From: Gonium pectorale
Lineage: Eukaryota; Chlorophyta; Chlorophyceae; Chlamydomonadales; Volvocaceae
Assembly: GCA_001584585.1 (NCBI GenBank)
Contig: LSYV01000033.1
Coordinates: 611,668-634,473, forward strand
Direction of reading: 5' to 3'
Length of the DNA: 22,806 nt
Position 1 is the first letter of the stretch, and every line of letters starts with the position of its first letter. Below, piece by piece: positions 1-10,465 of the stretch. The position numbers and the translations under genes are program-made. The notes below the pieces were generated by a model. It had not been told where the DNA came from. It did no database searches and saw nothing but the letters and a program-made list of their open reading frames with translations.

Positions 1-281
1 GGCAAGTCTCCCTATGCTCTCTGACCCTTCATTGCCGGCTGGGCGAAGCTTTCCCTGCCTCTCACGCACGTCCCCGCCGATGGGTGGCCGTGGGGCACGC
101 CTACCTCTTCGGGCGTTTTCCGCCAGCTGGGCAAAGCTTTCCCTGCCTCTCACGTTCCCCGCCAAAGAGGCGTGCGCGTGGCAAGCATCCCTATGCTCTC
201 CGGGATTTTACCGCCAGCTTGGCAAAGCTTTCCCTCCTTCTCACCTTCCCCGCCAACGAGGCGTGCGCGTACCTCGAGTGT
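1..281. repeat. Imperfect tandem repeat, period 88-91 bp
   Basis: Three consecutive copies of a unit starting GCC(A/G)GCTnGGC(A/G)AAGCTTTCCC begin at 34, 122 and 213. Each continues with a CTC(A/T)C...CCCCGCC...GGCGTG(C)G block. The first 33 bases match the tail of the unit (GGCAAG..TCCCTATGCTCTC, seen again from 180), so the array extends off the left edge. Copies two and three are closest to each other. The array lies outside any gene I can model, and the two ORFs crossing it simply follow the repeat. Confidence 0.85.
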
Positions 282-2371
282 CGGCATGAGGATTTGAGCC
301 GGGGACCATTATTTCACCAAACCAAAAACCCAATGCAATTGATATGGCTGACGCATTTCCCATCCCAATACCTCACGAATCCTCTCGCAGTCCTCCTAAT
401 TCGGGGTCCTAAACAGACCATGTCACCCTGAAAATTTTCACCACTTATTAAAAATTTTAATTAAGATAGCAAGCCTGCGGGCCGGGCCTGGGATGACGGT
501 GCGGAGCATGGGGATGCCGACTGCACAGGAGCCTCAGGCGGAGACGGCGACGTCTGCCAGACGCCGGTACCAATACCGGCCCGTGGGGTGGGCGACCTAG
601 CCACTGCCACTGCCGGTGACCTTTGGCGTGGAAACAGAGCAGAGCTGCTCTGCATGGAAAGGGCCGCCGCCTTGCCCGGCGCTTTGGGCTGTGGACTGGG
701 GCTTGCGACCAGGTTCGTATGAGTCAGCCATGGGCCACTCCTGGGCCCTGTGAAGTATCACGCAAGCATGCTGCGCGGTTTCACACTGGTGCGGTAGTTG
801 CGGCTGGGGTAACCACCGGCCGAGGGATTGTCGGCGGGCGATATGTCGAGCGAGCTCCCGATGGTAGCCCGGTGCGTTGTTGCCCCCCTCCAGCCGTCCA
901 TCCCGCAAGATGGGACCTAACTCGCTCAGGGTACGTGTAATGTCAAAGTTCAACATTGTTCAACCTTTGCAGGCTACATGCATGATGTGATTCAGAGCAG
1001 GGTCCTAGAGGATAAGCGACGGGCTTCCAGTTCAGTGTGTGCGGGTACTTCATATGTGGCAAACGGATATCCGCATGCCCATGCATATCTCGACAAAGGT
1101 TAACGCTCACCTGTCCCACGCAACCTGGAACGTAGTGAACAAGTAGGGGTAAACGTTTCATAGATTCTTGTAAAAGGGCGGAGCTCCGCACAATGCGTAC
1201 AGGCCGCGACAGGCAGGTAGGAGCTTGACACGCATGCAAGCAGCACTCTCCTTATTTCTCTGCATATTTCTCTTTTTTCATCACGGAGAACGGGAAAGAG
1301 AAGCGGGCGAGAACCGTTGGGCGAGGAGTGTCACCCAGTAACGAAACCCGTGCAAACATCGGGCGGCGGGGTGTGCTTGGGTACAAAGCAACCACGCGAA
1401 TGCATCTCGCAGAATGCACACACTTTTGGACGTGTGTATGACGTGTTGCGATACGAGTTGCAGGATCCGGGTGCGAGATGTTTGCCCCCTGAAGTAGGAA
1501 ACTAGTAATCGAGCAATCCAACGGCCAGGCGCCTAGCAGGGCTTTGATATAATGACACGGCATCGGTTGAGTTAAGAGGAGAACAGTTTGTGATCGGTGG
1601 CAACATGGCTAAGGCTGAAGGTTTGACGGTCGGGACTGTCGCGAAATACCAACGTAGTTAAATATGGTACGTACACCATAAAGGATTATTAGAAGGGCAT
1701 TTTGCATTCTTTAGTTGGGCCCAGGAGTACAGTTGATGCACGTCAGACGGACGGACGGCAGAGTTTGACTGGGGCACGCGTCCGTCAGTCCGTCTGAAAA
1801 GTAGCGGGGGCGGCAATTATAAGCGCATGGGGTGATAGAGAAAGAGGACGCAGGCACAGTGCCGGTCGGGGTCCGGCCCGTTTTGCGTTGGCTACGCCCA
1901 AAAGTCATGAGGTTGGCGGACCTACAGCGGGATGTGGGGGCTCGAGGGCAGACGGGCGGGGCTACATGTTGCCGAAGCGTTGCTGATGGGAGGTCACAGG
2001 GCCGGTCACAAGGCATCTAAGTGTATAGCAGCTGCGGGAGGGGCCGCAGTCTTTCGCTTTGGATGCACTCTGAAAGATCATATGCATGCGTAGCGCGGCG
2101 GTTTGGGCATCACGGGACTTAGAGTGTTTCTTGTTATGTCATGGTACGGCAGCGAACGGCATGCAGTACGGTTGTTGTAAACATGGGATGACTATATGTT
2201 ATCAGGTCTTCTTGTTAAGGAATTGGAAAGGATGTATGCGCAGGTCACGGGAAGCATATAGCCCCGGCTCCGCGTCAACGTCCAAAAACGTCCTCAAACG
2301 AAACGGCGCGCTGGAATGGGAATGCTTATGATGTCTCCGCATATTCGTCATTCTCTTAGCTGAGACTGATA
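282..2371. other. Region without a recognised gene, upstream of the cyclase gene
   Basis: About 2.1 kb. ORFs of 60-119 codons occur on both strands, but none resembles a family I know, has a convincing splice-compatible continuation, or shows the strong third-position GC of the neighbouring exons. There is an AT-rich patch at 428-475. A TGTAA, the usual green-algal poly(A) signal, occurs near 937 but no upstream coding region can be tied to it. A TATA-like TTATAAG lies near 1817, about 550 bp upstream of the cyclase ATG; it could serve that gene only with a long 5' leader. The 5' UTR of the cyclase gene must lie at the right end of this interval. Confidence 0.5.
1744..1796. repeat. Inverted repeat (potential hairpin)
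   Basis: Left arm 1744-1758 (CAGACGGACGGACGG) pairs with right arm 1782-1796 with a single mismatch over 15 positions, around a 23-base loop. The left arm also contains a GACG/GGAC short-period repeat. It lies about 575 bp upstream of the cyclase start codon. No flanking target-site duplication or transposase is visible, so I describe it only as a hairpin. Confidence 0.75.
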
Positions 2372-2431
2372 ATGGACGCACGCTTGTTGGTGCACACTCT
2401 TCTGCTGGTGGTGTGCGTCACAGTTAATGCC
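2372..2431 (+). other. Signal peptide of the cyclase (short first exon)
   Basis: The 41-codon first exon begins MDARLLVHTLLLVVCVTVNA: a positively charged residue, a hydrophobic core of Leu/Val, and a small residue before the likely cleavage after Ala-20. The exon ends in GAAAG|GTCGGT at 2493/2494 and joins 2593 (CAG|GTTCAGTGCC) in phase 2. This places the following 700 residues outside the cell or in an endomembrane lumen. Confidence 0.8.
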
Positions 2432-5400
2432 ATCGAGGAGCCTAATAATTCAGCCGTCTGCGCTGCAGAGCTAGCGAGCGGTCTCGCCGAAAGGTCGGTC
2501 GGTTGTTAGCGACCCAAGCATTCTGCAGACGCTTGCGCAGCGGTCGGCCAGATGATGACACATGGTTAACCATATCACGGGGTGGCTTCCAGGTTCAGTG
2601 CCGGCTGCAATGGCTCGGCGATGGTGGACGTAGCCTCGCTGTCTCGCTGGCTGGAGCCGGCGCTGTCGTCCGAGAGCTGCAGTAATCGCCCATCCGACCT
2701 GGACGCGAGCGCCAGCTACGTAAGCGCTGCGGCGCACGTATGCTTGCACTACTGCCCGCGCGCTGCGCCCAACCCTCGATTACCCCCACCCCAACCCCGT
2801 GGCCCCTTTCTCCTACCCGCTGGCAGACCATTAATTGGTTTCAATATCCCGGATGGTGTAATGGCCTCGTCATCAGCTGGTTGCGCATGCTCCAAGCGGC
2901 CACCCCGGCCCTGCAACGATACAACGTTTCGACTCCCGAGTGGCTGCTCTCACCTGCTGAAGTTACCAACTTTAGTGAAATCCACAGACTGTCGGATCAT
3001 CCTGCCACTGGCTACACGGCAGTGCTTGCAGACGTTTCCGGTATTGCTCTCGACACCTTTATATCGTCTCCGGTAGGTGTGAACATGCCAGCATTGCCAT
3101 CCTAAGCAGCTAACGGCCCACTTCCATCCACAACCTCCAGGATTACCCAAACTCCCGAGCTTCATACACGCTGGGTTTCAACCACCTCCCTGAGAACGCA
3201 TGCATCAATAAGGCTCAGCCCACCGGGCCGCTCCACCCTCGCACGTATCTGCTGCTGTTCCACCGGCCTGACGTGCTGGCCCGCCTGCATTCGGCTGGAG
3301 TGGTGGCTGCCGCCGGCCCGCCCGACGACTGGGACACGATGCTGGTGGTGCTGCAGGCGCACGCAGCGCTGCAGGAGGCGGCGACGGTCTCTTCGGGGTT
3401 TATGGGGCCAGCTGCCTCGCTGCCTCGCTACGGGCTGTGCCTGACCACCAACCCGAACTGCGGTCGGCTGGGAGACGTGCTTGCCGCCATCGCCGCCAGC
3501 ATCGTACAGCCCGGAGGCACACAGCAGGGCTACGTCTTTGACTTGGCCCCCGAGCCGCCAAGCGCGGTTCCACTGGTAAACAGCACCGGCTGGCGCTATG
3601 CCGCGGACCTCCTGCGCCGCATGCTGGTCTACAACGCCCCCAATGTACAGACGGCAGCTAACGATCGCCCTTGTTGGGGCGTCCACCCCGCCTTCCTGGA
3701 GGGCGACTGCCTGTTCACGCTGGAGTGGGACGCGGCGTTGCCGAGCATGGCGGTGCCTGCGCTGCAGCGGCCTGGCGCTCTGGGCGTTGCGCCGCTTCCC
3801 GGCAGCCGGTTGGTTATGGACCGCAGCGTGGTGGCGGCTGGCGGGACTGCCAGCAGCAGTGGTATGCTGGTGCCGTGCACTCGGGAGCTCTGCGCGATCA
3901 GCGTGAACCACGACCTCCTCTACCTGCGCCCTAACGGTAGCAGCGCTTTGGCGCCTTACGTAGTTGCGGGAAACGCCTCCAAAGACGGACTTTTCACGAC
4001 CGTCACTGCGTTGGAGGCCGCCGCAGCTGCTCGGTACGCAGACGCATTCGCGGCATCTCCCGCGGCCCTTAACCGCGCACCGTACTCCGCAGCGTACGAC
4101 GCAGTCGTGAGCGCCAACTACCTGGGTAGGTTGGGCATTTGGCGGGTGGGAGGTGATGCACCCACGCTGGCTGCTGATGCGCCCTGTGAACGCGACAGCC
4201 CTGGCCAGGCTTGCAGTCCCAGAAACGTTCTGTTGCCGAGCCTTGTCTTCCGGCCTGCCACGCCCTGTCGTTAGGGACGGGATTCGAGGCCAGGACGGTA
4301 GCGGACATCGCCGCGATTCATCAGGCTGTCCTCTCCCAGATCGACAGCTTCCGCACGGCGCGCCAGAACTTCACTGACGCGCTGCGCAGGCGTCTTGGCT
4401 ACTCGGCTCGCCTGACGGGCGACGCCCAAAACTGCTCAGGCTACGGCAGTTCGCTCTGGTGGGAGGCTTTGTGGCCGAGAGCTGCTGGGCAGGAGTTGTC
4501 CTCGGAAGTGCTCACGATGGCGGCAGGGCTGGTCGACCCGGCTATCGCCGCTTCATACATGCGGGCGTTGTGGCATGCAATCCACCACCCCAACGCAGCA
4601 CCCGATGTTGCGTCACCGGTGATGGTGGGTCTGGGTCGGGTCCATCCAGAATGGCAGATCCGTGGACTGGGCATGGCCGCATTGCAACTCGTCACTCCAC
4701 GAAGGATACCTGTCTAACCGTTTCGTACACTCATGGTAACCTTGACGTCGCTAATCAACCTTCAATAGGTGAACTGGGTCAAGTACAGCTTGGGCCATGC
4801 AGCGGCACTTCTGGTTCCGGAAGCCATGAGCAGTAATAGCAGCCGAACTGCCGACATCGGCGCCGATGCAGTGGACGCGGCGACCGGCTTGTTAAAGCGG
4901 CTCTTGGACGATGCATCGGACGCGTTCGGGCATGCAGCTGTAAGGGAGACGTATGTTGCGTCGATATCAGCGCCGCTGTGGACGCCGTTGCCACAGAAGG
5001 GTAAGTGTGAGGGGTAGGAGGATTGGAAGGCGTATTAGGCGTGAAGGGGGGAGGGTTCGTCGGAAGTGGCTGCATGCGTCCGTGTGTTGCGGGCCACCAG
5101 CGTCCTGGCTGCTAGGATGCGCAATGCGGGAGCCGCAGGACAGTGCGATCATGGGCCTTTCCAAGGCGGCAACCGGTCTACTGCACACGAAAGTCGAATT
5201 CGGTGCCCACGTTTGTGCATCTGCAGACTCATGGGTATCAATACATCTTCGATGGTTGGCTCAGCACACTGCAAAACCCTATGAATCGAAACCTAAAGGA
5301 TCGCCAGAGGATACCACTGCGCCGCCTTCGCCCCCCGTGCTGCCACGCACAGGCAAGATCCGCCTGGGGCCCGGCGGTTTGGCGGCCATTGTGGCCTCAA

Positions 5401-8400
5401 CAGTAGTGAGCCTGGCGATCGCGGCGGTCGTACTGCAGTTCTGGCACCTCCACCGCCGGCGGCGCTGGCGGCACCGCGACTTCCTGGGTCGGGTGCTGGC
5501 GCCGCGTGCCGGCCCCGACACCACGCTGCTTATCACAGGTACGCGGAGGGCGGATTGTGGGGCGCCCGCAGGACCCCGGATCACGGCCACGGGCAGTATG
5601 CAGTCATCATGGCTTGTTGTACGTGTGCTGAGCCCTCGGCACGACCGCGTACCTGCGGGCTGACTTCCTTACCTCGCGTCCTCCGCAGACGTGCAGAACA
5701 GCACGGTGCTGTGGGAGCAGCTTCCCGTGGCGGTGATGGACGCAACGCTCAAGCTGCACCACGGGACCGTCCGCAGGGTGCTGGCAGAGTACGACGGATA
5801 CGAGAGCGCGACAGGTAGGGACTACTGGGCGCAGCTGAGCGTGGGGTCTAGCATGCGCCACCGAGGCAGGAACTTGGTTGCATTCTCCCATTGCAGACTG
5901 AAGTGTTCGCATCCAGGTTTGCGTCGCTCATTCCGCTGTTGCAGAGGGCGATTCCTTCATCGTGGCGTTCATGGATCCTGCCAGCGCCGTGGCCTTCGCG
6001 GCGACATGCCAGGTAAGCGGTTTGGGCACCTGCGTTACGAAGCGTCGGCTGGGTGCTGAACTTGGGGAGCCATGGCCTTACCTGAGCATACATATGCATG
6101 CCTCACATGCATCATGGATTAAGGGGATGGAGTCGCCGTGCCGTGATCGCTTTGTTGTTAGCTCCCACAGCACATGCACGTGTGCATGGCCAACATGCTA
6201 GCTAAGCCACGCCCTGTATCTGCTGCTCTCTTATGGACGCGTTCACGGTACCGCACCCTACCCGTGCGTGCAGCTTGCCCACGGACCGAGTAACCTCCTT
6301 CCCCCAGTATGCTCGTTCGCGCTGAAATCGCGGTGTCACAAATCGCCACAACCACATCAAGACTGCCACACGGTCTTCTGTTTTCCATGCGATTCGGTGC
6401 TTCGCATGGCGACCCAGTTTCCCAACTCTACTACCCCCCTGCCTAGGTTGCGCTGCTGCTAGAGGACTGGCCGCAGGAGCTGCTGGCGCACGCCGACGCG
6501 GCGCCGGTGCTTGTGCTGCCGGACGACGCCGGCGACTGGGCCGCCGACGACATGGGCCTGCCGGCTGCCCATTCCGCGCTCAAGAGCGCAGGTACCCTGC
6601 GCCGCCGGCGCCAGCTGCTGGATACCCTCCGGCGAGTGGGCGTCGCGATGCAGTCGCACTTCTCCGCCACCTCACGGGCGCGCTCCTCAGTGGAGCACCA
6701 CGCTGCGACGGCAGCGTCACACGTGGTGCTCAGCGTGGCCTCAGATACTGCCAGGCTGGAGACTGCGGCCGGGGCCGCCGCAGCAGGAGACGGCAATGGA
6801 GGTTGCGCCTGCCTGGCCGACGTTGAAGACCCGGCGGGTACGGCCGCCCGCACGGATGTTCCGGACCTCCTGCCGACCGTGTACTCTAATGTGGGAGCGG
6901 ACCCCCAAGCGGAGACCCCGCGGACGGCCCGCCTACCGCCGTCCATCTGCCGGCTGCTGAGCGTGGCCGGGCTCCCGCCGCCCTCTGAGCAGCTCGCAAC
7001 CGTGTCGCCCCGTACGAGCGCGCCACGTTCACCGGGCCAGTGGCTGCGGCCGGGCTGGAACCTGGGCCAGTATCTGATTGCCGGGGTCGCACAAAGCACC
7101 TCAGGTGGTGCCGGGTCCCAAATGTTGGGCCCACCGAGCAGCCAGCAGCGGCGGGAATCGGCAATCTGGCTCACGAAGTATCAGGATCACGAGCAAAACC
7201 CCTCGGTGCGTAGCGGCACAATGGCGCTGTCGCTGCTTGGTCGATCTGGCGGGGCGTCCACTTTCGGCGGAATCCTGGATGGGCCGCGCCAGGCCCGGCA
7301 TCTCATGCAGCCAGCACACAGCAGGGGCAGGCCGGTGCCCGTCAGCCGCATCGGCAGTTCTGTACACGCCGGGACGGCGTTTAGGGACGGGTCCGTCCGC
7401 GGAGGCATAGAGGGCCCCCTGCACCGTCAACCCGGTGAGGACAACTCTGTGCGTGCCGGCATGTTTGCGGCGGGGCTGCTCGCGCACTGTGCGAGCATGG
7501 ATCTGTCATCTGGGGAGGCGGGCGTGTCGCGCGGGCGGCCGCCGATGGGCCGCACCCACCTGATAGCCTATGGTGCCTATCCAGCTGCTGCAAACGACGC
7601 CTCGACGCACGGCGGGACAGCAGGGTTGATGGGGACCACGGCACAGCGCAGAACCGCAGCGGCTGAGCAGCTTGGCCGGAGGGCCAGTTTGCTGGCGCGC
7701 TGCGGTACGGCAGCGGAGTTGTCCTCGCACGGCCCGGCGGGGCGAGCTGGGCCATTGACGCTGTGCAGGCAAGCCGCCGCCGAGCCGTCGGTTCACGGCG
7801 GGACCGCGGCTTTGCTGCACCACCTGGGGATATCCATGGACGACGTGTCCGTGCACGGAGGCGGCACAGCACACATAAATATGGGAAGCAGTGAGCCCTG
7901 CTCAGCCTCGAGCAGTGCCGCCCACCTGCCGCTGTTCCCCGGTGGCCACGACGAGGATGCTATGGCCTTAGCGGGCGCGCCCGGCGACACCGGCGGGGGC
8001 TTCCTGGTCTCGAGCGGGCCCGACACGCTCATGACAGCGACTTGGGGCGAGGCTCTGGCCGCCGTGTTCCCCAGGCTGACGCCCTCGCCAGACTTGCCTT
8101 CGCCTGCTGAGGGCGCAGAGGTGCAATGGAACGCAAAGTTCGGTGCAGCGGTAAGCGGACTGACCTGCTGTGCGGGGGCCATGCATACCACGTTCTGTCA
8201 GAAGGTAGGCTGATTGACTGACATAACAAGCGTCAGTCAATGCCCCCCGCATCGTCCGGAGCCCGCGCCTAGACCTGTCACTCTCAATTGATCTGCTCGA
8301 ACCCTCTGTTGCCCCGCAGACCGTGGTGCTTTCCAGCGGCCGCCTGGCGCTGGTTGCTTACCGCGGCCTGCGTGTGCGCATGGGGCTGCACTCCGGGCTG

Positions 8401-10465
8401 GACGACCCGCAGCACGTGGCCTTCAACCAAGTCAGCAGCGCCTTCAAGTACTACGGTGAGGTGGCCGCTGATGGGGCCACGGCTGTCGCGCAGACTGGCT
8501 CATCATCGGCCACGGTCACATCGTACAGTGCAGATAGATGACATAACTGCCTTGCTCGCCCTTCGCCCCGCCCAGGCCCCTTTGCCGAGACGGCCAAGCT
8601 GGTGAGCGACGCGGCTCCCGGGGGCATGATCACCCTCTCAAGCCAGGCCTTCGCGCAGCTGCGGAACAGCATGCAGAGGGGCACGACCGCCACGGCCCGA
8701 GTCGCAAAGGAGGCCCTGGTGGTTTACGCGGGGCGGCACGTGCTGTCGCAGGCGGGGCCGCCCGGCCAAGATCTACCTACCGGCGCCGCCGCGACGACTC
8801 AGGTGCCGGCTTCTGTGGCCGTCGCAGTGGCTGAGTCAACTGAAGCCGCTATTAACGCCGCAGGGCCTTCGCCTGTGCCCTCTGCGGATGGCGGTTCAGA
8901 TTTCATCTGCAGGGTGGCTGGCACTCGCTCTGGCTGCGGCAGCTCAAATGTGTGCGGCCGCGCAACCGGCGCTGTTAGCAGTTCCCTGCAAGTGCGCTTG
9001 GATCGGGCCTTTCGGGCGGAGTGCAGCCGTCGGCTGTCGTCACCCCTGGCGGGGACCTCTCACACGGCCTCAGCCGGTCGGGCTGCAGCGGAAGTGATCG
9101 CGGAGGACGAGGACGCGCAGCCGCTGTACGTTGCGGTCCACGCGTCGCTGCTGTGCCGCCTGGCGCTGTCGCCGCCTCTGCGCAGCGTCCGCGTAACGGA
9201 GCTGGGCAGCCTGGCGGCGCCCATCGGCTGCATCACGGTGGCGTTCATGGTGCGCTGGGTTGTCCTAAAACATGCAGTCCTCGCGCGGCATTAGGTGTGT
9301 GCGCAGCGTTCAGCGTTCCGTGCATTACCGACCTGAATCCCTCGCAGAAAGTGGTTGGCGCCTCCACGCTGCTGGCCGACCTGCCCGGCCCTGCGTCCCG
9401 CGCGCTGGACCAGTTTGTTCGGCTGGCGTGCGGGCTGCTGGGCGGTGCGGGCGGCTACCTGGTGGAGGGCGGGGATGGGCTGCTGCTGGCGGCGTTCGGG
9501 GCATCCCCGGCGGCGGTGGAGTGGGCGCTGGACTGCGTGGAGGGCCTGAAAGAGCTGGTGAGGCCATTGTGACTAACGTTTACCAGCACCGCTGGATTAA
9601 TGGATCCTGAATGTAAACCTGTCCGTTTTTCACGATGACTGCCTGGCAGGAATGGGAGGAAGAGCTGCTGAACCACGAACTGTGCGTGGTGAGTGTCACT
9701 GCTGCGTATCCAGGACATCGAGGATTCTTTCGATATGGGTTGCGCGACCCTTTCGCCGCACGTGCCCATGCCCATGACATGCGCATCTTCCACGAGGTTC
9801 GGTGCACGTCTCGGATCCGTGTTATGCTGCGCAAACGCGTTTCCAAGTGTCACCAACGTTGTGCGGTGCGCAGGAGGAGGTCGTTCCCGGCAAAGTCCTG
9901 GGCAACAACGCTCGGCAGCTTCACTCCGACGGCGATATAACCCTGCGCCGGCAGCTTACGGCCATCCAGCGCGGGCTGCGCATCAAGGTGAGATTTTGTT
10001 GCAGATTGCTGCCGCCGCTATTATGGACAAGGTCATACACCGCTGTATGGCGACGCTTGCAGGTCTGAATTGCGAAGTACGTGGTCTTGCGATTTTCTTT
10101 GCCCTGCATTGCAATCAACTAGTACCAGGTTGCAGTGTTTGGCGCGTTCCCACGCGGTCGCATTTACTATGGCATACCCTGTGCTCGCTGTCCAACAGGT
10201 CGGTCTTGCAGAAGGAAACGCCACCCACATGCTTACGGAGGCGTCCGGGCGGCTGTCGTACCGGGGCCGGGTCATGAACCGCGCGGCGCGCATCGCAGGC
10301 ATCGCAGCGGCGGGTCAGGTGCTGTGCAGCGGCACGGTGTGGGAGGCGTGCGGGCACCAGCCGGGGTTTGGGGAGCGCGTGTGCGGAGTGTCGCTGGGGC
10401 GAATGAGCCTCAAGGGCATTTCAAACCCGATTGAGGTAGTGCAGTGCCATCGTGAGCTGCGGTGA
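2372..10465 (+). CDS. Receptor-type class III adenylate/guanylate cyclase with solute-binding-like ectodomain
   Basis: Predicted to make cAMP or cGMP at a membrane in response to an extracellular ligand. Exon model: 2372-2493, 2593-2719, 2827-3072, 3141-4125, 4209-4624, 4769-5000, 5227-5538, 5689-5814, 5945-6012, 6447-8150, 8320-8455, 8576-9249, 9348-9557, 9650-9688, 9874-9987, 10199-10465; about 1,925 residues, phase-consistent throughout. Domain order: signal peptide (1-20), cysteine-containing ectodomain (about 21-710), Pro-rich linker, membrane helix (about 758-781) followed by Arg-rich HLHRRRRWRHR, C1 cyclase homology domain with a very large insert, then C2. The start is the only ATG giving a signal peptide that splices in frame (AG|G joins 2493 to 2593). 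Alternatives: exon 4 could end at 4145 with exon 5 at 4217, and exon 7 could begin at 5308; both keep phase. The family is clear; product (cAMP or cGMP) and ligand are not. Confidence 0.92.
2593..5000 (+). other. Extracellular solute-binding-protein-like domain of the cyclase
   Basis: Exons 2-6 encode the ectodomain. Segments resemble family-1 extracellular solute-binding proteins: 'PDVLARLHSAGVVAAAGPPDDWDTM', an alternation of aromatic/hydrophobic strands, and a segment near 3691-3835 reading FLEGDCLFTLEWD...GVAPLPGSRLVMDRS, which matches the family's 'F..G..A....W......G..PLPG' pattern. The central part carries several cysteines (for example in CLTTNPNCG and CWGVHP...GDC), as expected for a secreted domain. 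The ligand cannot be deduced. Assignment to the fold is by pattern recognition, not alignment. Confidence 0.6.
5373..5444 (+). other. Single transmembrane helix of the cyclase
   Basis: Twenty-four codons from GGLAAIVAS to VLQFW are uninterrupted small and hydrophobic residues. They are preceded by a Pro/Thr-rich linker (APPSPPVLPRTG) and followed at once by HLHRRRRWRHR, a strong stop-transfer signal. With the N-terminal signal peptide this gives a type I topology: ligand domain outside, cyclase domains inside. Confidence 0.9.
5539..8760 (+). other. C1 cyclase homology domain split by a long insert
   Basis: Exons 8-12. The first metal-binding Asp is in TDVQNSTVLWE; its codon is split across the intron at 5538/5689. 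The second is in ATEGDSFIVAF (Gly-Asp at 5947-5952). The helix VALLLEDWPQELL follows at 6447. The core then stops and resumes at 8320 with GRLALVAYRGLRVRMGLHSGL and, from 8452, YYGGPFAETAKLVSDAAPGG. At the usual transition-state Asn and Arg positions C1 has Glu (8587-8589) and Leu (8599-8601, with Lys one residue before). C1 therefore has the metal ligands but not the Asn/Arg pair. Confidence 0.85.
6511..8150 (+). other. Insert of about 550 residues inside C1, with SV[HR]GGTA-type repeats
   Basis: Most of the 1,704-bp exon 10 lies between two conserved pieces of the C1 core. It is rich in Ala, Gly, Ser, Pro and Arg and looks largely disordered. From 7201 to 7880 it holds about eight degenerate copies of a short motif: SVRSGT (about 7204), SVHAGTA (7359), SVRGG (7391), SVRAGM (7446), STHGGTAG (7602), SSHGPAG (7723), SVHGGTAALL (7788) and SVHGGGTA (7847). 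The exon is open over its whole length and splices in phase 0 on both sides, so it appears to be genuine coding sequence. No known domain was recognised. Confidence 0.75.
9121..10465 (+). other. C2 cyclase homology domain
   Basis: Exons 12-16. Strand ITVAFM|KVVGAST (junction 9249/9348) aligns with the 'FxDIVGFT' strand of class III cyclases, but the first metal Asp is replaced by Lys. GGYLVEGGDGLLLAAF keeps the second Asp. After DCVEGLKEL, EWEEELLNHELCV and RGLRIK|VGLAEG, the segment GRLSYRGRVMNRAARI supplies the transition-state Asn (10277-10279) and Arg (10289-10291). The base-specificity position before YRG is Ser (10256-10258). The domain ends at the TGA at 10463-10465 after a short GISNPIEVVQCHRELR tail. 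Confidence 0.85.

Noticed and set aside
597..956. Overlapping ORFs on both strands (119 and 105 codons)
   Set aside because: Neither product resembles a known family and there are no splice-compatible continuations; possibly a decayed element but no terminal repeats were seen.
3162..3911. 249-codon ORF on the minus strand
   Set aside because: It is antisense to the cyclase ectodomain exon and its Gln/Arg/His-rich product matches no family; it is a by-product of GC-rich codon bias.
5143..5290. Alternative reading THGYQYIFDGWLSTLQNP just before the membrane linker
   Set aside because: It looks protein-like, but using it needs a phase 0 entry and a second splice to return to the membrane-helix frame. 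The phase 1 reading from 5227 is open directly into the helix. Left as an unresolved alternative.
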